A DNA stretch of 64,000 nucleotides from Wurfbainia villosa (taxonomy: Eukaryota > Streptophyta > Magnoliopsida > Zingiberales > Zingiberaceae), in the NCBI GenBank assembly GCA_025175895.1, contig CM045996.1, positions 110,287,179 through 110,351,178 of the forward strand. Reading direction: 5' to 3'. The position numbers were made by a program, and so were the translations under genes. How positions within the stretch are numbered: the stretch's first letter is position 1; the number at the start of each line of letters is the position of its first letter. Below, in pieces: positions 24,197-36,187 of the stretch. The notes below the pieces were generated by a model. That model did not search any database. It worked only from the letters and a program-made list of their open reading frames with translations, and was not told the DNA's origin.

Positions 24197-24201
24197 GTTC
24201 C

Positions 24202-25099
24202 TCCCATCTTCCCTCTACCATTGCTTGTTCTCATCCTAATCTTCTTCCCCACTTCCATGGTCGGCCATAAGGAGAGCTAGGATTAGGGTTTGGAGGCTTA
24301 GGGTTTAGGAGGCTTGGGTGGCACCAAATAAGGAAGTAGTTTGTTTTCTTCTTCCTATCCTTTGGTGGTCGGCGCCCACAGCCCTATCCCAGCCCTTGGC
24401 CAGCATCCAAAGACCCCTTTTCCTTCTCCTTAGGTGGTGGAAACAAGATATAGGGCTTTCCCTTGATGTCTTGGCCAGTTTCCACCATTATCTCCTTCTC
24501 CTTGTTGGCCGGCGGCAAGCATTCTCCTTGTTGCTTTTTGGTTGGCCATAGGAAGGAGAAGAGCTTTGTTTCTATTCTTCCTCTTGCTTTGGTAGAGCAA
24601 GGAAGGAAGATTTGTGATCTAGGAGCTTCGACTTTTGGTAGATCGTCGCCCACACGATGTCCGAAAGGAGGAAGGTCATACATTAGAAGATCGAGAGGTA
24701 TATCGATTCTCTAATTTTTTATATGTTACATGTTTGTATTTGTTTTTCAATTATGAGCATGATATAAATCTGTATATGGCTAAATAATACTTGGATCCCG
24801 AGCATAAATACAAAAACCAGCGATCCAGACATCGTCTATTCCGCGGCTACTCGTAGAATAGAGGATGGTCGCTTGAACAACTAGTTTGTTCAAGTGACCT
24901 CTCTAAACGAATAGCACGACGATGATTTGGTTGTTTGGGCAATCCCTTTTGTCTAGAATTAAATTTTTTTAATCCAGGGACATCGATGGGATCGCCATGA
25001 ACAAGCTACCGAGGTGAAGTGGGAAGCGAAACTTCCCCTCACGGACTCAATAAGCTAAACCCTACAATTAGTGGGAGAGCTTCCGGGCAAAACCCTTCA
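24202..25099 (+). repeat. B 3' LTR, second part
   Basis: It resumes after C and its second GTTCC (24197-24201) with TCCCATCTTCCC, matching 9006 onward in the 5' LTR, and ends CCCTTCA at 25099. Confidence 0.92.
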
Positions 25100-25104
25100 G
25101 CTAT

Positions 25105-26989
25105 CCTAGAGGAATGAAAGGTGGTTTGTTTATAGTCCTAGAGATCAGAGAGTAATCGTTAGCACGAATGCCAGATTTCTAGAGGAAGACTATGTGATGA
25201 ACCACAAGCCCATGAGTAAGATTGTTATGGAGGAAATAAAAGGGGAAGTCACTTCTTCAGTACCACCGGTACAAGAGGATATACCACGAGTCACTGCACC
25301 GCATGTCACAGAGGATACACAGGTGATACCTCGTCGTAGTGGAAGGGTTGTGAGACAGCCTGATAGATTCATGTTCTTAGGAGAATCTTCTGATTTGGTC
25401 CCTGGCGAACATGAACCTGATCCCTAGACATATGACGATTCAATCCAAGATAAAGATGCAGTATCTTGGCAAAGTGCAATGAATACTGAGATTGAATCTA
25501 TGGATTTTAATCAGATCTGGGAGCTAGTGGAACCACCCGATGGTGTAAAAACCATTGGATGTTAGTGGATCTACAAAAGAAAGAGAGGAATAGACGGGAA
25601 GGTTGAGACCTTCAAAGCGAGGCTTGTTACGAAGGGGTATACTCAGAAAGAGGGTATCGATTATGAAGAGACCTTTTCTCCGGTAGCCATGCTTAAGTCT
25701 ATCCGGATTCTCTTATGCATTGCAACTCATATGGATTATGAGGTGTGACAGATGGATGTCAAGACAACTTTCCTTAATGGAAGTCTTGAGGAAAACATCT
25801 ATATGAAGCAACCAGAGGGATTCATTGTGAATGGAAAAGAGCATCTTGTATGTAAGCTTAATCGGTCCATTTATGGATTGAAGCAAGCTTCGAGGTCTTG
25901 GAACATCCGCTTTGATGAGGTAATCCAGTCTTATAGATTTATTCAAAGTCTAGATGAGTCTTGTGTATACAAGAGATGTGATGGAAACGTAGTGGTATTT
26001 CTTGTACTATACGTAGATGACATTTTGTTGATTGGTAACAATATCAAGGTGTTATCAGACATAAGGGTATGGTTGCCCAAACAGTTTGATATGAAGGACT
26101 TGGGAGAAGTGGGACACAACCTTGGGATCAAGGTTATAAGGGATCGCAGGAAAAGGATGTTGTGCTTATCCCAAGCTTCATACATAGACACGATAATGGA
26201 TCGTTTTAGCATGCAGAACTCCAAGAAGGGTTTTCTACCTTTCAGGCATGGAGTTCCTTTATCTAAGGAGATGTGTCCTAGAACATCCGAGGAGATAGAG
26301 GAGATGAAGGCGGTTCCTTATGCTTCGACGGTAGGAAGCCTCATGTATGCAATGCTATGTACGAGACCAGATATTTGCTTTGTCGTGGGTATGGTCAGCA
26401 GATATCAGAGTAATCCAGGACAGGGACATTGGACTGCGGTAAAGCATATATTGAAGTACCTGAGAAGGACTAGGGATAATATGTTGGTTTACCAGGCAGA
26501 CCAATTACTCCCTGTGGGTTACACAGATTCCGACTTCCAATCAGACAGGGATAACAGTAAGTCTACCTCAGGTTTGTGTTTACTTTGGGAGGTGGAGCCA
26601 TTGTATGGAGGAGTGTCAAGCAGAAATGTGTGGCGGACTCCACCATGGAAGATGAGTATGTGGCAGCCTCTGAGGTGGCCAAAGAAGTTGTGTGGCTCAA
26701 GAACTTCCTGATGGACTTGGATGTGATTCCTGGTTTGCCCAGAACTATCACAATTTATTTTGATAATAGTGGTGCAGTTGCAAACTCAAAGGAACTACGA
26801 GCCCATAAGGCTAGTAAACACATAGAGCGTAAGTACCACCTAATACGAGAAATCGTAAAGAGAGGAGAAGTTGTTGTGGCCAAGATTGTATCGGAGGATA
26901 ACCTAGCAGATCCTTTCACTAAGGCCCTTCCGGTGAGAGCTTTTGATAGGCATGTGGAGGGGATGGGGATCAAATGTATGGCAGTTTGA
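25105..26989 (+). pseudogene. A pol, 3' part: reverse transcriptase and RNase H
   Basis: After the second GCTAT (25100-25104) the A pol continues with the GYPRG motif that B had split. The reverse transcriptase spans about 25480-26250, with QMDVKT.FLNG and the catalytic LYVDD (near 26010). RNase H follows, ending with YLIRE-type and NLADPFTKALP sequences. Stops: TAG 25425-25427 (Trp), TAG 25563-25565, TGA 25746-25748 (Trp, shared with E). A one-base loss near 26570 shifts the frame before RNase H. One RNase H position usually Cys-Asp-Asn reads Phe-Asp-Asn (near 26758). Confidence 0.88.
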
Positions 26990-27011
26990 GGGCACCATAG
27001 TCTTTTAGTAT

Positions 27012-27021
27012 AAGTGGGAGA
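27012..27021 (+). other. A polypurine tract
   Basis: AAGTGGGAGA lies just before the 3' LTR start TGTTGGGATG. The same tract precedes the 3' LTRs of B, C and E, and it would prime plus-strand DNA synthesis. Confidence 0.75.
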
Positions 27022-27022
27022 T

Positions 27023-28867
27023 TGTTGGGATGTATACTGAAAAGTCTATCTTTTGTATGAACATCTTTATTTTGAAATAAGAATCACATGATCATTGTTT
27101 GTATATTTTTAATGGTTATGCATATTGTCTAATACATTACATTGTAGATAACATGGTGTGTGGTGTCACACGGGAGATCATGTTATTAGCTCCTTGTAAA
27201 GTATAAGTATAGGCTCACAACCGAGATGGCTTTGGACAAACCATTGGTATGGTTGTAGTGTGATTTGGTATTGATTTGTCTTGATCATAAAATCACACTA
27301 GTGCACTTTGTGTCTATTGAGCATGACCGACTTAGAGGTGATTCGATTTATTTCCGACTACATAATCGAATCAGACCTCAGATATTATATTGTACATACT
27401 CTTAATCCCGATATAATAACGGGCACATATACTTAGTATTCATTTCTTTGATTTACCAATGGGCAAGATTTATAGATTAAATCGATAGGATCGGTAAGTT
27501 GGGAAATGATATTATTTATATGGTGTGCCATTGATTATAGGAGGAAATTGTGTCCTATATATTAGGATGATGATGTCCCCTTGAGGAGCTCATAAGGTTC
27601 ATCATGTAAACCCTGCAGGTGGACTTGGTCCGGCATGATGAAAAGGTTGAGTGGTACTACTCATGGAGTTTGATGTTGAATTAATGGTCGAAATTAATTA
27701 ATCAATGGACATTCGAGATCTTAAACATGGGGAGAAAATCTACATATAATATATGGAACCCATATTAACTTATGAGGGTTGGTGAGGTAGATCAATGATA
27801 ATCCTTAAGTGGATTGGATTATCATTAATGGATCGGACTTTATGTTGGCTTGATCCATTGGGTGGCCAAGATCCAACTCCTCCTCATGGTCCCTATTGTA
27901 GCCTATTACTACCTCATGAAGCCTAGATCCAATGGATGGAAACAAAACTCTAGATCCAAAGGTAGAGATTAAATCTCTAGATCCGACGGTTGAGATTAAA
28001 TCTCTAGATCCGACGGTTGAGATTAAATCCCTAGAACCAATGGTGGAGATTAAAACAAGGCTTATCCCTAAACTCTATAAAAGGAGACTTTAGGGTTGGT
28101 GTGGAGAGCAAGAGGCAAGGGGAGAGGCTAGGGTTTTGGGCGGCACCAAATAAGGAAACTATTTCCTTATCTTCTTCTTCCTCAAGCTTGTCGGCGCCCA
28201 TACAGCCCCTTCCTCACTTTGGCCGGTGTCAAACTCCCTCAATCTCTTCTCCTTGCCCGGTGGAACCAAGGCTTAGGGTCCTACCTTGGAGCTTTGCCTG
28301 GCATTCATCTTTTCTCCCTTCTCTTTGTTGGCCGGCGGCAAGCAACTTGCTTGTTGCTTGTTGGTTGGCTAAAGGAAGGAGAAGAGTCTTGTTTCTATTC
28401 TTCCTCTTGCTCAAAACGAGCAAGGAAGGAAGATTGGTAATCTAGGAGCTTCAACTTTTGGTAGATTGTCGCCCACACGACGTCCGAAAGGAGGAAGGTC
28501 ATACAAGAGAAGATCGAGAGGTATATCGATTCTCTATTTTCATTTGTTACATGTTTATATTTGCTTTTCAATTATATGCATGATATATATTCTGTTTTGT
28601 GGAAAAATATACTTGGACCCCGAACATAAATACAAAAGTCGGCGATCCGTACATCGTCTATTCCGCGGCTATTCGTAGAATAGAGGTTGGTCGCTTGAAC
28701 AACAAGTTTGTTCAAGTGACTACTCTAATCGAATAGCACGATGATGACAAGGTTGCTTGGGCAATCCCTCTTGTCAAGGATAAATATTTTTTATCCAGTG
28801 ACATAGAAAGGATCGCCATAAACAAGCGACCGAGTTGAAGTGGGAAGCGAAGTTTCCCCTCCCTACA
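27023..28867 (+). repeat. A 3' LTR
   Basis: It runs from TGTTGGGATG to CCCTACA and is collinear with 2883-4705, with scattered substitutions and small indels. It contains TATAAAAG near 28076. It is followed at 28868 by the rest of the D1 LTR. Confidence 0.93.
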
Positions 28868-29181
28868 TTTTCATCTTATTGTAAGAGGAGAGAATTCTTG
28901 TAAGAAAAGGTTACCTCCACAAATCTTTGTGCATAAAAGAGATTAATGGAAGGTTTAGGCGTGATTCACCTAGAATGAATCGGTCCGTGGATTAGCGGCA
29001 AGGCCATGAACCATGTTACGACTTCATGTTAGCATTTGTATTCTTTGTTATTCTTAATTGTCTTTAGTTTTTGTTATTCCACTGCGCTAACGGTTTTGTA
29101 GACGAGTAATCAACGAGCAATTCCACCGTATGCGAAAGAGGGCTATTCACCCCCTTCTAGTCGCCCACCTCCGTTCCAACA
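28868..29181 (+). repeat. D1 5' LTR, second part
   Basis: This continues the LTR after element A with TTTTCATCTTATTGTAAG, matching 62755-63068, and ends CCAACA directly before the D1 primer site. The T-rich target (four to five T on each side) makes the exact duplication ambiguous. Confidence 0.9.
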
Positions 29182-29183
29182 AG

Positions 29184-29196
29184 TGGTATCAGAGTC
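29184..29196 (+). other. D1 primer-binding site
   Basis: TGGTATCAGAGTC begins 2 bp after the LTR, one mismatch from the initiator tRNA-Met complement. Confidence 0.85.
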
Positions 29197-29244
29197 AAGT
29201 CGCTTGTGACCGGACTAACCGCCGCAACAAGCAAGACAACAACA

Positions 29245-30505
29245 ATGTCCAGCTCCAACATTCATCTGCCAAAGTTTGAGGGGGAATTCGCTTGGTGGAA
29301 GAAGAAAATGGAGGTATTTTTCGAAACTGACTTCGATATTATGTTGATAATGGAAAACGATTTCGAGATGCCTAGGGATTAAGAGGGGAGAGTACTAGAG
29401 AAGTCAAGGTGGACTAAGAAGCAAAGGGAGGAGCACCTTGCAAATTCAAAGGCCAAGCACCACCTCTTCAACGTGCTCCCCCAACAACAGATCAACCGGA
29501 TTGGAGAGTGTGCAAGTGCCAAGGAGATGTGGGAGAGATTGGTAGAGCTTCATGAAGGTACTTCCGAGGCGAAGCTTGCAAGAAGAGATGTCCTATGCTC
29601 CCAACTCAATAACTTCAAACTCGATAAAGGGGAGAAGGTAACATCCTTACATTCTCATTTTAAAGAAATTCTTAATGGCCTAACAAGTGTAGGGGAGAAG
29701 CTCTCCAATTGGGATATGGTCATGAAGGCTATAGATGCCTTTCCCCGGTCCTTAAAGTGGAGCTTCATGGTGGACTCCTTCTACATCTCCAAGAATCTAG
29801 AGGTGAGCACTCTAGAGGAATTCTTCACCACCATGGAGCTACATGAAACAAGGCTTGAAGGGATAATTGAAGAACCAAGCATCAAGCCATCAAGGGGAGT
29901 GGCACTAGTAGCCAATAAGGGGAAGAAGAAGAAGGAGACTCCCTCCTCATCCGATGAAGACTCCTCCTCCTCCTCCTCCATGGATAGCACGGAAGAAGCC
30001 TACATGGTAAGAAAGGTAAGGCGTGCTTTGAAGAATTTTAAATTTAACAAATCTCATGATAGGAGGAGAACGCCAAGGAGGAAGATAATTTTCTACAATT
30101 GCTAAGGAGAGGGACATATAAGAGATGATTGTCCCCTCTTGAACAAGAGCAAAGAGAGAAGAGGAAGAAAGAAGAAAAGAAGAAGGGGAGCAAGAAGAAG
30201 GAGGATGAAAAGAAAACCAAGGAGAAAGGGAAGACAAAGGCACATAAGGCCACATGGGATGATCCATCATCCTCATCATCCGAAGAAGACGCCTTCACAA
30301 ACCTTGCCCTAATGGCAATAAATGATTTGGACACCTCCTTCTCCGAGCAATAAGAAAGAAGCACAAGTGAGAAGAGCTCAAGTGAAGGGGGAGCTTCATC
30401 CTCATCCTTATCAGAATCGGAGGAAAAAAGACATGGAAACTATGGTAACGAATCTTTCTCCTAAGAAAATAGTTTCCATGATTTCAAGTTTAACTAGGGA
30501 CTTAT
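29245..30505 (+). pseudogene. D1 gag, 5' part (UBN2 domain and zinc knuckle)
   Basis: ATG at 29245 opens MSSSNIHLPKFEGEFAWWKK, the usual N-terminus of UBN2-type copia Gag. The capsid region follows (LHEGTSEAKLARRDVL, STLEEFFTTMELHETRLEG). Then come a poly-Ser/acidic stretch, a zinc knuckle (FYNC, a TAA at 30103-30105 in place of Gln, GEGHIRDDC) and a long Lys/Glu-rich segment. A further TAA lies at 29380-29382. An indel near 30165 shifts the frame in the Lys-rich part. D4 enters at CTTAT after SLTRDL. The rest of gag is at 60335. Confidence 0.87.
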
Positions 30506-31194
30506 TGTTAGGGAAATCAACTCGTGTTATGGTTTTGATGTGTGGCAAAGGGTTTAAGTTAGGTTGATTATATTTGATATGTGCGTTGGAGTCTTGCAGG
30601 ACTTAGTAATTCGCACATGGAGCTTTGGCGAGTTTCACCAACTCACAACCTCGTGCTTGAGATGGCGAAGGAGCATTGCAAAGTCGTGCGCTTGATGCAT
30701 CCGAGGGACCGCCGGACAAGATGACTTGTAGCCAAGGAAGCAGATTTTGAGGGCAAGAGACGTGAAGGAGCATTGCGAAGTCGTGCGCTTGGTGCTGCCG
30801 AGGGACGTGACCCCGAACGAAGAGAGCTTCGGTGAGGGACCTCAAGTGAGATGAGAGAATGAGTGAAATGTAAGTAGCTCATTAGGTGAACTTGGCCAAA
30901 TGGCTAAGTGTCGAAGGCTCGACCAAGAGGGTTGAGGTTTTACCCGACCGTTGGACGCTCAAACAGATGTGAAGTTTGAGGTTTACCCGGCATCAGTCGA
31001 CTACCATGATATGGTGTGACTCGACTAGTGTGCCATCACCGATCGCCACGGGTTGGCAATGATCGCGAGACCATCACCATTGGATCGATGGCAACTGTCG
31101 ACTGGTAGCGAGGGTTTCGAGCACAGAATGGTGATTAGTCGAGTGCTCGCTTCCGGCACTCGACTGTTAGTTCCATCAGTCGACTGATGGGAAG
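30506..31194 (+). repeat. D4 5' LTR, truncated
   Basis: The first 690 bp of a D-family LTR, collinear with 1983-2650. It ends GGAAG (31190-31194) where D3 begins. If D3 arrived by transposition this would be its left target duplication; the right copy is lost. Confidence 0.85.
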
Positions 31195-32344
31195 TGTTGG
31201 GGGATCGAAATGGCCGGCTAGAGGGGGTGAATAGCCCTCGTTCGTTGGATGTCGATTTTGCTTGTCTACAAAAGATTAGCGCAATATACAAATACAAATA
31301 GACAAAGCAAAAGATAAACAATAAAACAAATGCTAACACGATGGTATAACGCTCGTGTAGCTAATCCACGGTCCGATTCGTCCAAGGTGAATCACTCCTC
31401 CAAAGCCAATCACTATTGGTCTCTCCTTTGCACCAAGCTAGGTGGAGGTAACCTTCACAATTTCTCTTCTTACAATAGAATGGAAATAAAGCAAGTAAGA
31501 AGAGTGGAAAAACCCTTAGAGAACTTTGGGAGAAGATTAGAGCATTAGCATTAGCCTCCCAAAGCCCCATCCTCTTCCTTGTTATAGAGGAAGAGAGCCG
31601 TTGCCCAATAACGGCTGCTTTCCACGTTGGATTCCATCCAACGGTATTGGCATCAATCGACTGATGGCACCCATCAGTCGACTGATGTCAATCAGTCGAG
31701 TGCTCCGCGAGATCAACTCCATTCCCGTGCGCGCATGCGTCATCATTCGATCGTCATCCCTTGGCGGCCGATCGATCATCCATCGCCGATCGCCTATGCG
31801 GCAGAATCGATCGATCAACTTGATTCAGCTGACATAAACCAGTCGATCAAACCATCGACTCAGAGCAGTCGACTGCCATGACATGGCAGTCGACTGGTGT
31901 CGGGAAATCCCATCCGACACTTAGCCAAATGGCCAAGTTTCACCTAAGAGCTACCCCTTCCCGGGTTACATTCACTCACTCTCATCTCTTAGAGTCCCTC
32001 GCCTTCGAAGTTCTCTTCGTTCACGGCCACGTCCCTCGGCAGCATCAGGCGCACGGCTCTGCAATGCTCCTTCACGTCTCTTGCCTCGAAGTCTGCTTCC
32101 TCCGGCTTCACTCCAAGCTCCTCGTCCGGCGGTCCCTCGGATGCTCCAAGCGCACGGCTTCCGCAAAGCAATCCTTCACCGACTCAAAGACCGAGTCATG
32201 AGATGTGAAACTCGCCACGGCTCCATGTGTGAATTACTAAGTCCTGCACGACTTCAACGCACATATCAAATCAACATAACAAACTAACTTAAACCCTTTG
32301 CCACACACATCAAAACCTAATCATGGCAAGAGATTGCCCTAACA
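31195..32344 (-). repeat. D3 3' LTR
   Basis: 1150 bp, from (minus) TGTTAGGGCAATC to CCCCCAACA. It contains a 31-base hairpin at 31866-31896: two CAGTCGACTG arms joined by CCATG-A-CATGG. Confidence 0.92.
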
Positions 32345-33610
32345 ATCTCCCCCTTTTTGATGTGTGGCAATCAGTTTAAGTTAGGTAAAAACATTTGATA
32401 AAAATTTCTAAGGAAGGAAGGCATGTAAACATAAACATGATATAGCAACATGCAACTCCCCCTTAATCCATGAAACTCTCTCTACAAATTTCTCCCTCTA
32501 TCATAATTAACTTAAACATAATTATTTCTCCCCCTTTGACACCATCAAAAAGATTAACACTAAGTTATAAACTCATGGCATCAAGTCTAATAGAAGGAAA
32601 ATACCAAAAATTGTTTTAAAACCTGAATTCGGCCTCAACTAGTCTGATTAGCCACCACGATCGTTCAGACTACTACCGATCGGGCATGCGAATTCGAACT
32701 TTCTGATTTTCAGACCGAATTTCAGAAATGCATTAAAAATTCCAAAAAATTTGAAAAATCATGAAATTTGGGGAACATTAATTCTTGCAAGTATATCTAT
32801 CAATGAAAAATAGTTTTTCATGAAAAATCATTATGTTTTCACGTATTTGCCAAAAATCCAAAAGTTTAAAAACCACTAGGTTTTTTATCATGTGAGTATC
32901 AAGTTTAACACCTTGTTTTGGTTCTAATTGTTTCAAAACATGAATACATAGATTTTAGATTAAGAAATTGTTTTGAAAACATATGAAATATCCAACCATG
33001 ATCTTTGGGAAATATGTCTATGAGTTAAACATAAGTCTTCCCCATGATTGGTCTATTATTGCTATTTTGATACTTTAAATGACCATCTAAATGCCATAGG
33101 CATTAGTGGACATTTGTATCATCCTAACATCTCACCCATGCTAAGTTTTCAATCAAAGTAGCCTATGGTGAGTGTGAGATGCATCCTAGGGAGTATTTGT
33201 ATATACTTAACCATTATATTCATACAATTCTGTCAAGGTTAAGTATCAACCTAGCAAACCTCATGATCATAAAGACATATATGACTTAATTCTACATTAT
33301 GATCATGAAATACATGTATTCATCAAATTGTAATCATGCATTAGGTATTATATCATGACAATAAGCAAAATATCACCTAAGGCATGATTTAAACCCTATT
33401 TCTCATGATGATGTGCCAAATTTCAAAATCATAAATCATGATTGCAAACATACATAGCAATTTCATTAATTATCATGATTTAAGCATTATTAACTATTTA
33501 TAGGCACGTTATCATCACCTAACACTATTTAAAAATGTTGTCCCGCCATCCTAATTCAACCAAAATATGATATAGGTCAATTGCATATGGTTGACTACCC
33601 TAGGGGGTTT
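32345..33610 (-). other. D3 polypurine tract and 3' noncoding region
   Basis: The tract (AAAAAGGGGGAGA on the minus strand) lies at 32346-32358, next to the LTR. The next 1.25 kb has no usable reading frame but is strongly similar to 60747-61873 of D1. Conservation in two copies without coding capacity suggests an RNA-level role, which is inference. Confidence 0.8.
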
Positions 33611-34880
33611 CTAACACTTAAGGATGGATTTTGGAACTCAATACAAATTCTTTCCTATGGGGTTCACTAGATACTCCTTGGGGATCCATTTCCTAGCAAT
33701 TACCTTCTTCTTATCTTGTCCCCTAGCAATTAGGCATTTGTAGGTCTTTTCATTTTTCTTTTCTTTATAACCTAGGCCCTTCTTATTGAAGCTAGCTCTT
33801 TGGCTCCCTATAATCATGTTCAATGTATTTGAGCCTATAGTGAATTTTTCTAGGGCTTTGGTTAAATAGTCTACCTTTTCCCTTAAAGCCCTATTTTCAT
33901 CCATACATGCATCACTAACATTAAATGGGATATATTCATGTGAGCATGCATCATTTAAGCTAGAAGAAATATTTTCATTTTCATTTAAGCATGCTTTTTC
34001 TAGTTTATTTTCTAGATCCTTAATTTGATCTAGCATGCTCTTATTTTTCGTCTTTGCTCTAAATAAATCCCTAGTTAAGCTAGAGACCATGGAAACTATT
34101 TTCTTGGGAGTTAGATTTGTTACCATAGTCTCCATGTCCTCTTCTTCTTCTTCGGATGAGGAGGATGTAGAGGCTTCCCCTTCACTTGAGCTCTCTCCAC
34201 TTGAGCTTGATTCTTCATTTTCGGTGGAGGAGCAATCCAAGTCATCGAAAGCCATCAATGAAAGGTTGGAATAGACTTGTTCCTCTTCTTTGGATGAGGA
34301 TGAAGAAGCAAGGTCATCCCATGTCTTTGCTTTGAGAGCCATGACCTTTCCTTTTTCTTTGGCCTTATTTTCCTCTTCCTTCTTTTTACTCCCCTTTTTC
34401 TTCTTCTTTTCTTCTTTCTTCTTTCTTTCTTCCTTGCTCTTGTTTAGGAGGGGACAATTATCCCTTATGTGCCCCTCTCCTTGGCAATTGTAGCATATGA
34501 CCTTCCCCCTTGGTCTTCTATTCCTATCATTGGATTTATTAAATCTAAAACCTTTTAATGCACGTCTTACCCTCCTTACCATATAGGCTTCTTCGGTGCT
34601 ATCCATGGAGGAGGAGGAAGACGCTTCGTCATCGGAGGAGGAGGGGATCTCTATCTTCTTCTTCCCCTTGTTTGCTATTAGTGTCACTCCCCTTGAAGGT
34701 TGAAACTTTGGCTCTTATTGTATTTCTTCAAGCCTTGTTTCGTGAAGCTCCATGGTTGAGAAGAATTCCTCCAAGGTGCTTACTTAAGTTCTTGGAGATA
34801 TAAAATGAGTCCACCATGGAGCTCCATCTTGAGAACCGGGAAAGGCATCTATGGCCTTCATTACCATATCCGGTTGAGAG
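33611..34880 (-). pseudogene. D3 gag, C-terminal two thirds
   Basis: The best open part is 34687-33638. It begins within TLIANKGKKK and has poly-Ser and MDSTEEAYMVRRVRRALKGF. A perfect CCHC knuckle follows (CYNCQGEGHIRDNC, near 34500-34460), then a Lys/Glu-rich segment and an acidic Ser/Glu-rich region. A coiled-coil tail ends it (KSMLDQIKDLENKLEKA, REKVDYLTKALEKF). A TGA at 33638-33640 (Trp in D1) precedes the normal end at 33611-33613. Upstream (34688-34880) the capsid sequence DMVMKAIDAFP is present but frame-shifted and has a TAA. This is the least damaged D-family gag. Confidence 0.87.
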
Positions 34881-34881
34881 C

Positions 34882-35256
34882 TTCACCAACTCACAACCTC
34901 ATGCTTGAGATGAAAGGAGCATTGCGAAGTCGTGCGCTTGATGCATCCGAGGACCGCCGGATGAGATGACTTGAAGCGGCCAAGAAGGCGAACCGAGGGC
35001 AAGAGACGCGAAGGGGCATTGCGAAGCCATGCACTTGGTGTTGTTGAGGGACGTGGCCACGAATGAAGAGAGCTTCGGCGAGGGACTTCAAGTGAGATGA
35101 GAGAATGAGTGAAATATAAGTAGCTCATTAGGTGAACTTGGCCAAATGGCTAAGTGTCGGAGGCTCGAACAAGAGGGTTGAGGTTTTACCCGACTGTCGG
35201 ACGCTCAAATGGATGTGAAGTTTGAGGTTTACCTGGCATCAGTCGACTGCCATGAT
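34882..35256 (+). repeat. D4 3' LTR, first part (5' end missing)
   Basis: It begins at TTCACCAACTCACAACC, LTR position about 127, directly after D3 gag. It runs to the first arm of a CAGTCGACTG hairpin and is cut by E at ATGAT (35252-35256). Confidence 0.85.
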
Positions 35257-36187
35257 TGAAGGTAGGAAACTTCGCTTCCCACTTCAACTCGGTCGCTTGT
35301 TCATGGTGATCCCATCGATGTCCCCGTATTAAAAAAATTTAATCCTAGACAAAAGAGATCACCCAAGCAACCGTTTCATCGTCGTGCTATTCGATTAGAG
35401 TGGTCACTTGAACAAACTTGTTGTTCAAGCCACCAACCTCTATTCTACGAATAGCCGCAGAATAGACGATGTACGAATCGCCGGCTTTTGTGTTTATATT
35501 TGGGGTCCATGTTATATTAGCCATAAAATAGAATATATAACATACATATGATTGAAGAACAAATATAGACAACTTACAAAAGAATATAAACAAATGTTAT
35601 ACCTCTTGATCTTCTATTGTATGTCCTTCCTCCTTTTGGACGTCGTGGTGGGCGACGATCTACCAAAAGTCGAAGCTCCTAGATCACCAATCTTCCTTCC
35701 TTGCTCGCTCCGAACAAGAGGAAGAATAAGAAACAAAGCACTTCTCCTTCTTTCAATCAACCACCAAGCTCCAAGCTTGGTGATTGCCGCCGGCCAAGAA
35801 GGATTGGATGAATAAGATGGATGCCGGCCAAGAGCTCCAAGGGAAGACCCTAAGCTTTGTTTCCACTAGCCAAGGAGAAGAGAAGGAGGGCTTGAACGCC
35901 GGCCAAGGAGAGGAGAAGGTTTGTTTGGGCACCGGCCAACAAGAAGAAGAAGAGAAAAGGAAAATCTTTCCTTAATTGAGGTCGACCAAACCCTTGCTTC
36001 TTGCCGCCCAAAACCCTAGCTCCTCCCTTGATTCTTATTCTCCACGCCAACCCTAATCATCTCCTTTTATAGAGTTTAGGGATAAGCCTTGTTTTAATCT
36101 CCACCATTGGTTCTAGGGATTTAATCTCAACCGTCGGATCTAGAGATTTAATCTCAACCGTCGGATCTAGAGATTTAATCTCTACCT
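35257..36187 (-). repeat. E 3' LTR, first part
   Basis: Starts (plus) TGAAGGTAGG and is cut by solo LTR F at TACCT (36183-36187). TATAAAA (minus) at 36065-36071, with two 27-bp GACGGTTG-containing repeats at about 36129-36182 upstream of it. Confidence 0.92.

Larger units (their letters stand above)
7774..25099 (+). mobile_element. Copia element B, inserted in A pol and split by C
   Basis: Flanked by GCTAT at 7769-7773 and 25100-25104. Without C it is about 8.71 kb. LTRs are 7774-9902 and 14318-15581 plus 24202-25099 (about 2.13 and 2.16 kb). It is related to A but its LTRs end CCCTTCA and its pol shares with C a TAG near the C-terminus. Gag has lost its capsid core and pol is degraded, so B is defective. 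Confidence 0.92.
2883..28867 (+). mobile_element. Copia element A, split by B
   Basis: This is a Ty1/copia element with 1.8-kb LTRs, inserted in the D1 5' LTR. Removing B and the extra GCTAT gives about 8.65 kb, in line with B, C and E. Order is 5' LTR, primer site, 1-kb leader, gag, protease, integrase, reverse transcriptase, RNase H, polypurine tract, 3' LTR. All coding parts carry stops. The pol belongs to the broad Tork/Angela/Ikeros side of plant copia by general look only; the lineage was not determined. A is closest to E among the elements here and shares three premature stops with it. Confidence 0.9.
31195..34880 (-). mobile_element. D3: minus-strand D-family element, 5' truncated
   Basis: D3 retains its 3' LTR (31195-32344), polypurine tract, 3' noncoding region and most of gag (33611-34880). 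It lacks the N-terminal gag, primer site and 5' LTR. It breaks off in gag at about 34877-34881, in GAGCTT, and joins a plus-strand D4 LTR. Like D1 it has no pol between gag and the 3' LTR, which supports the gag-only nature of the family. Confidence 0.88.
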
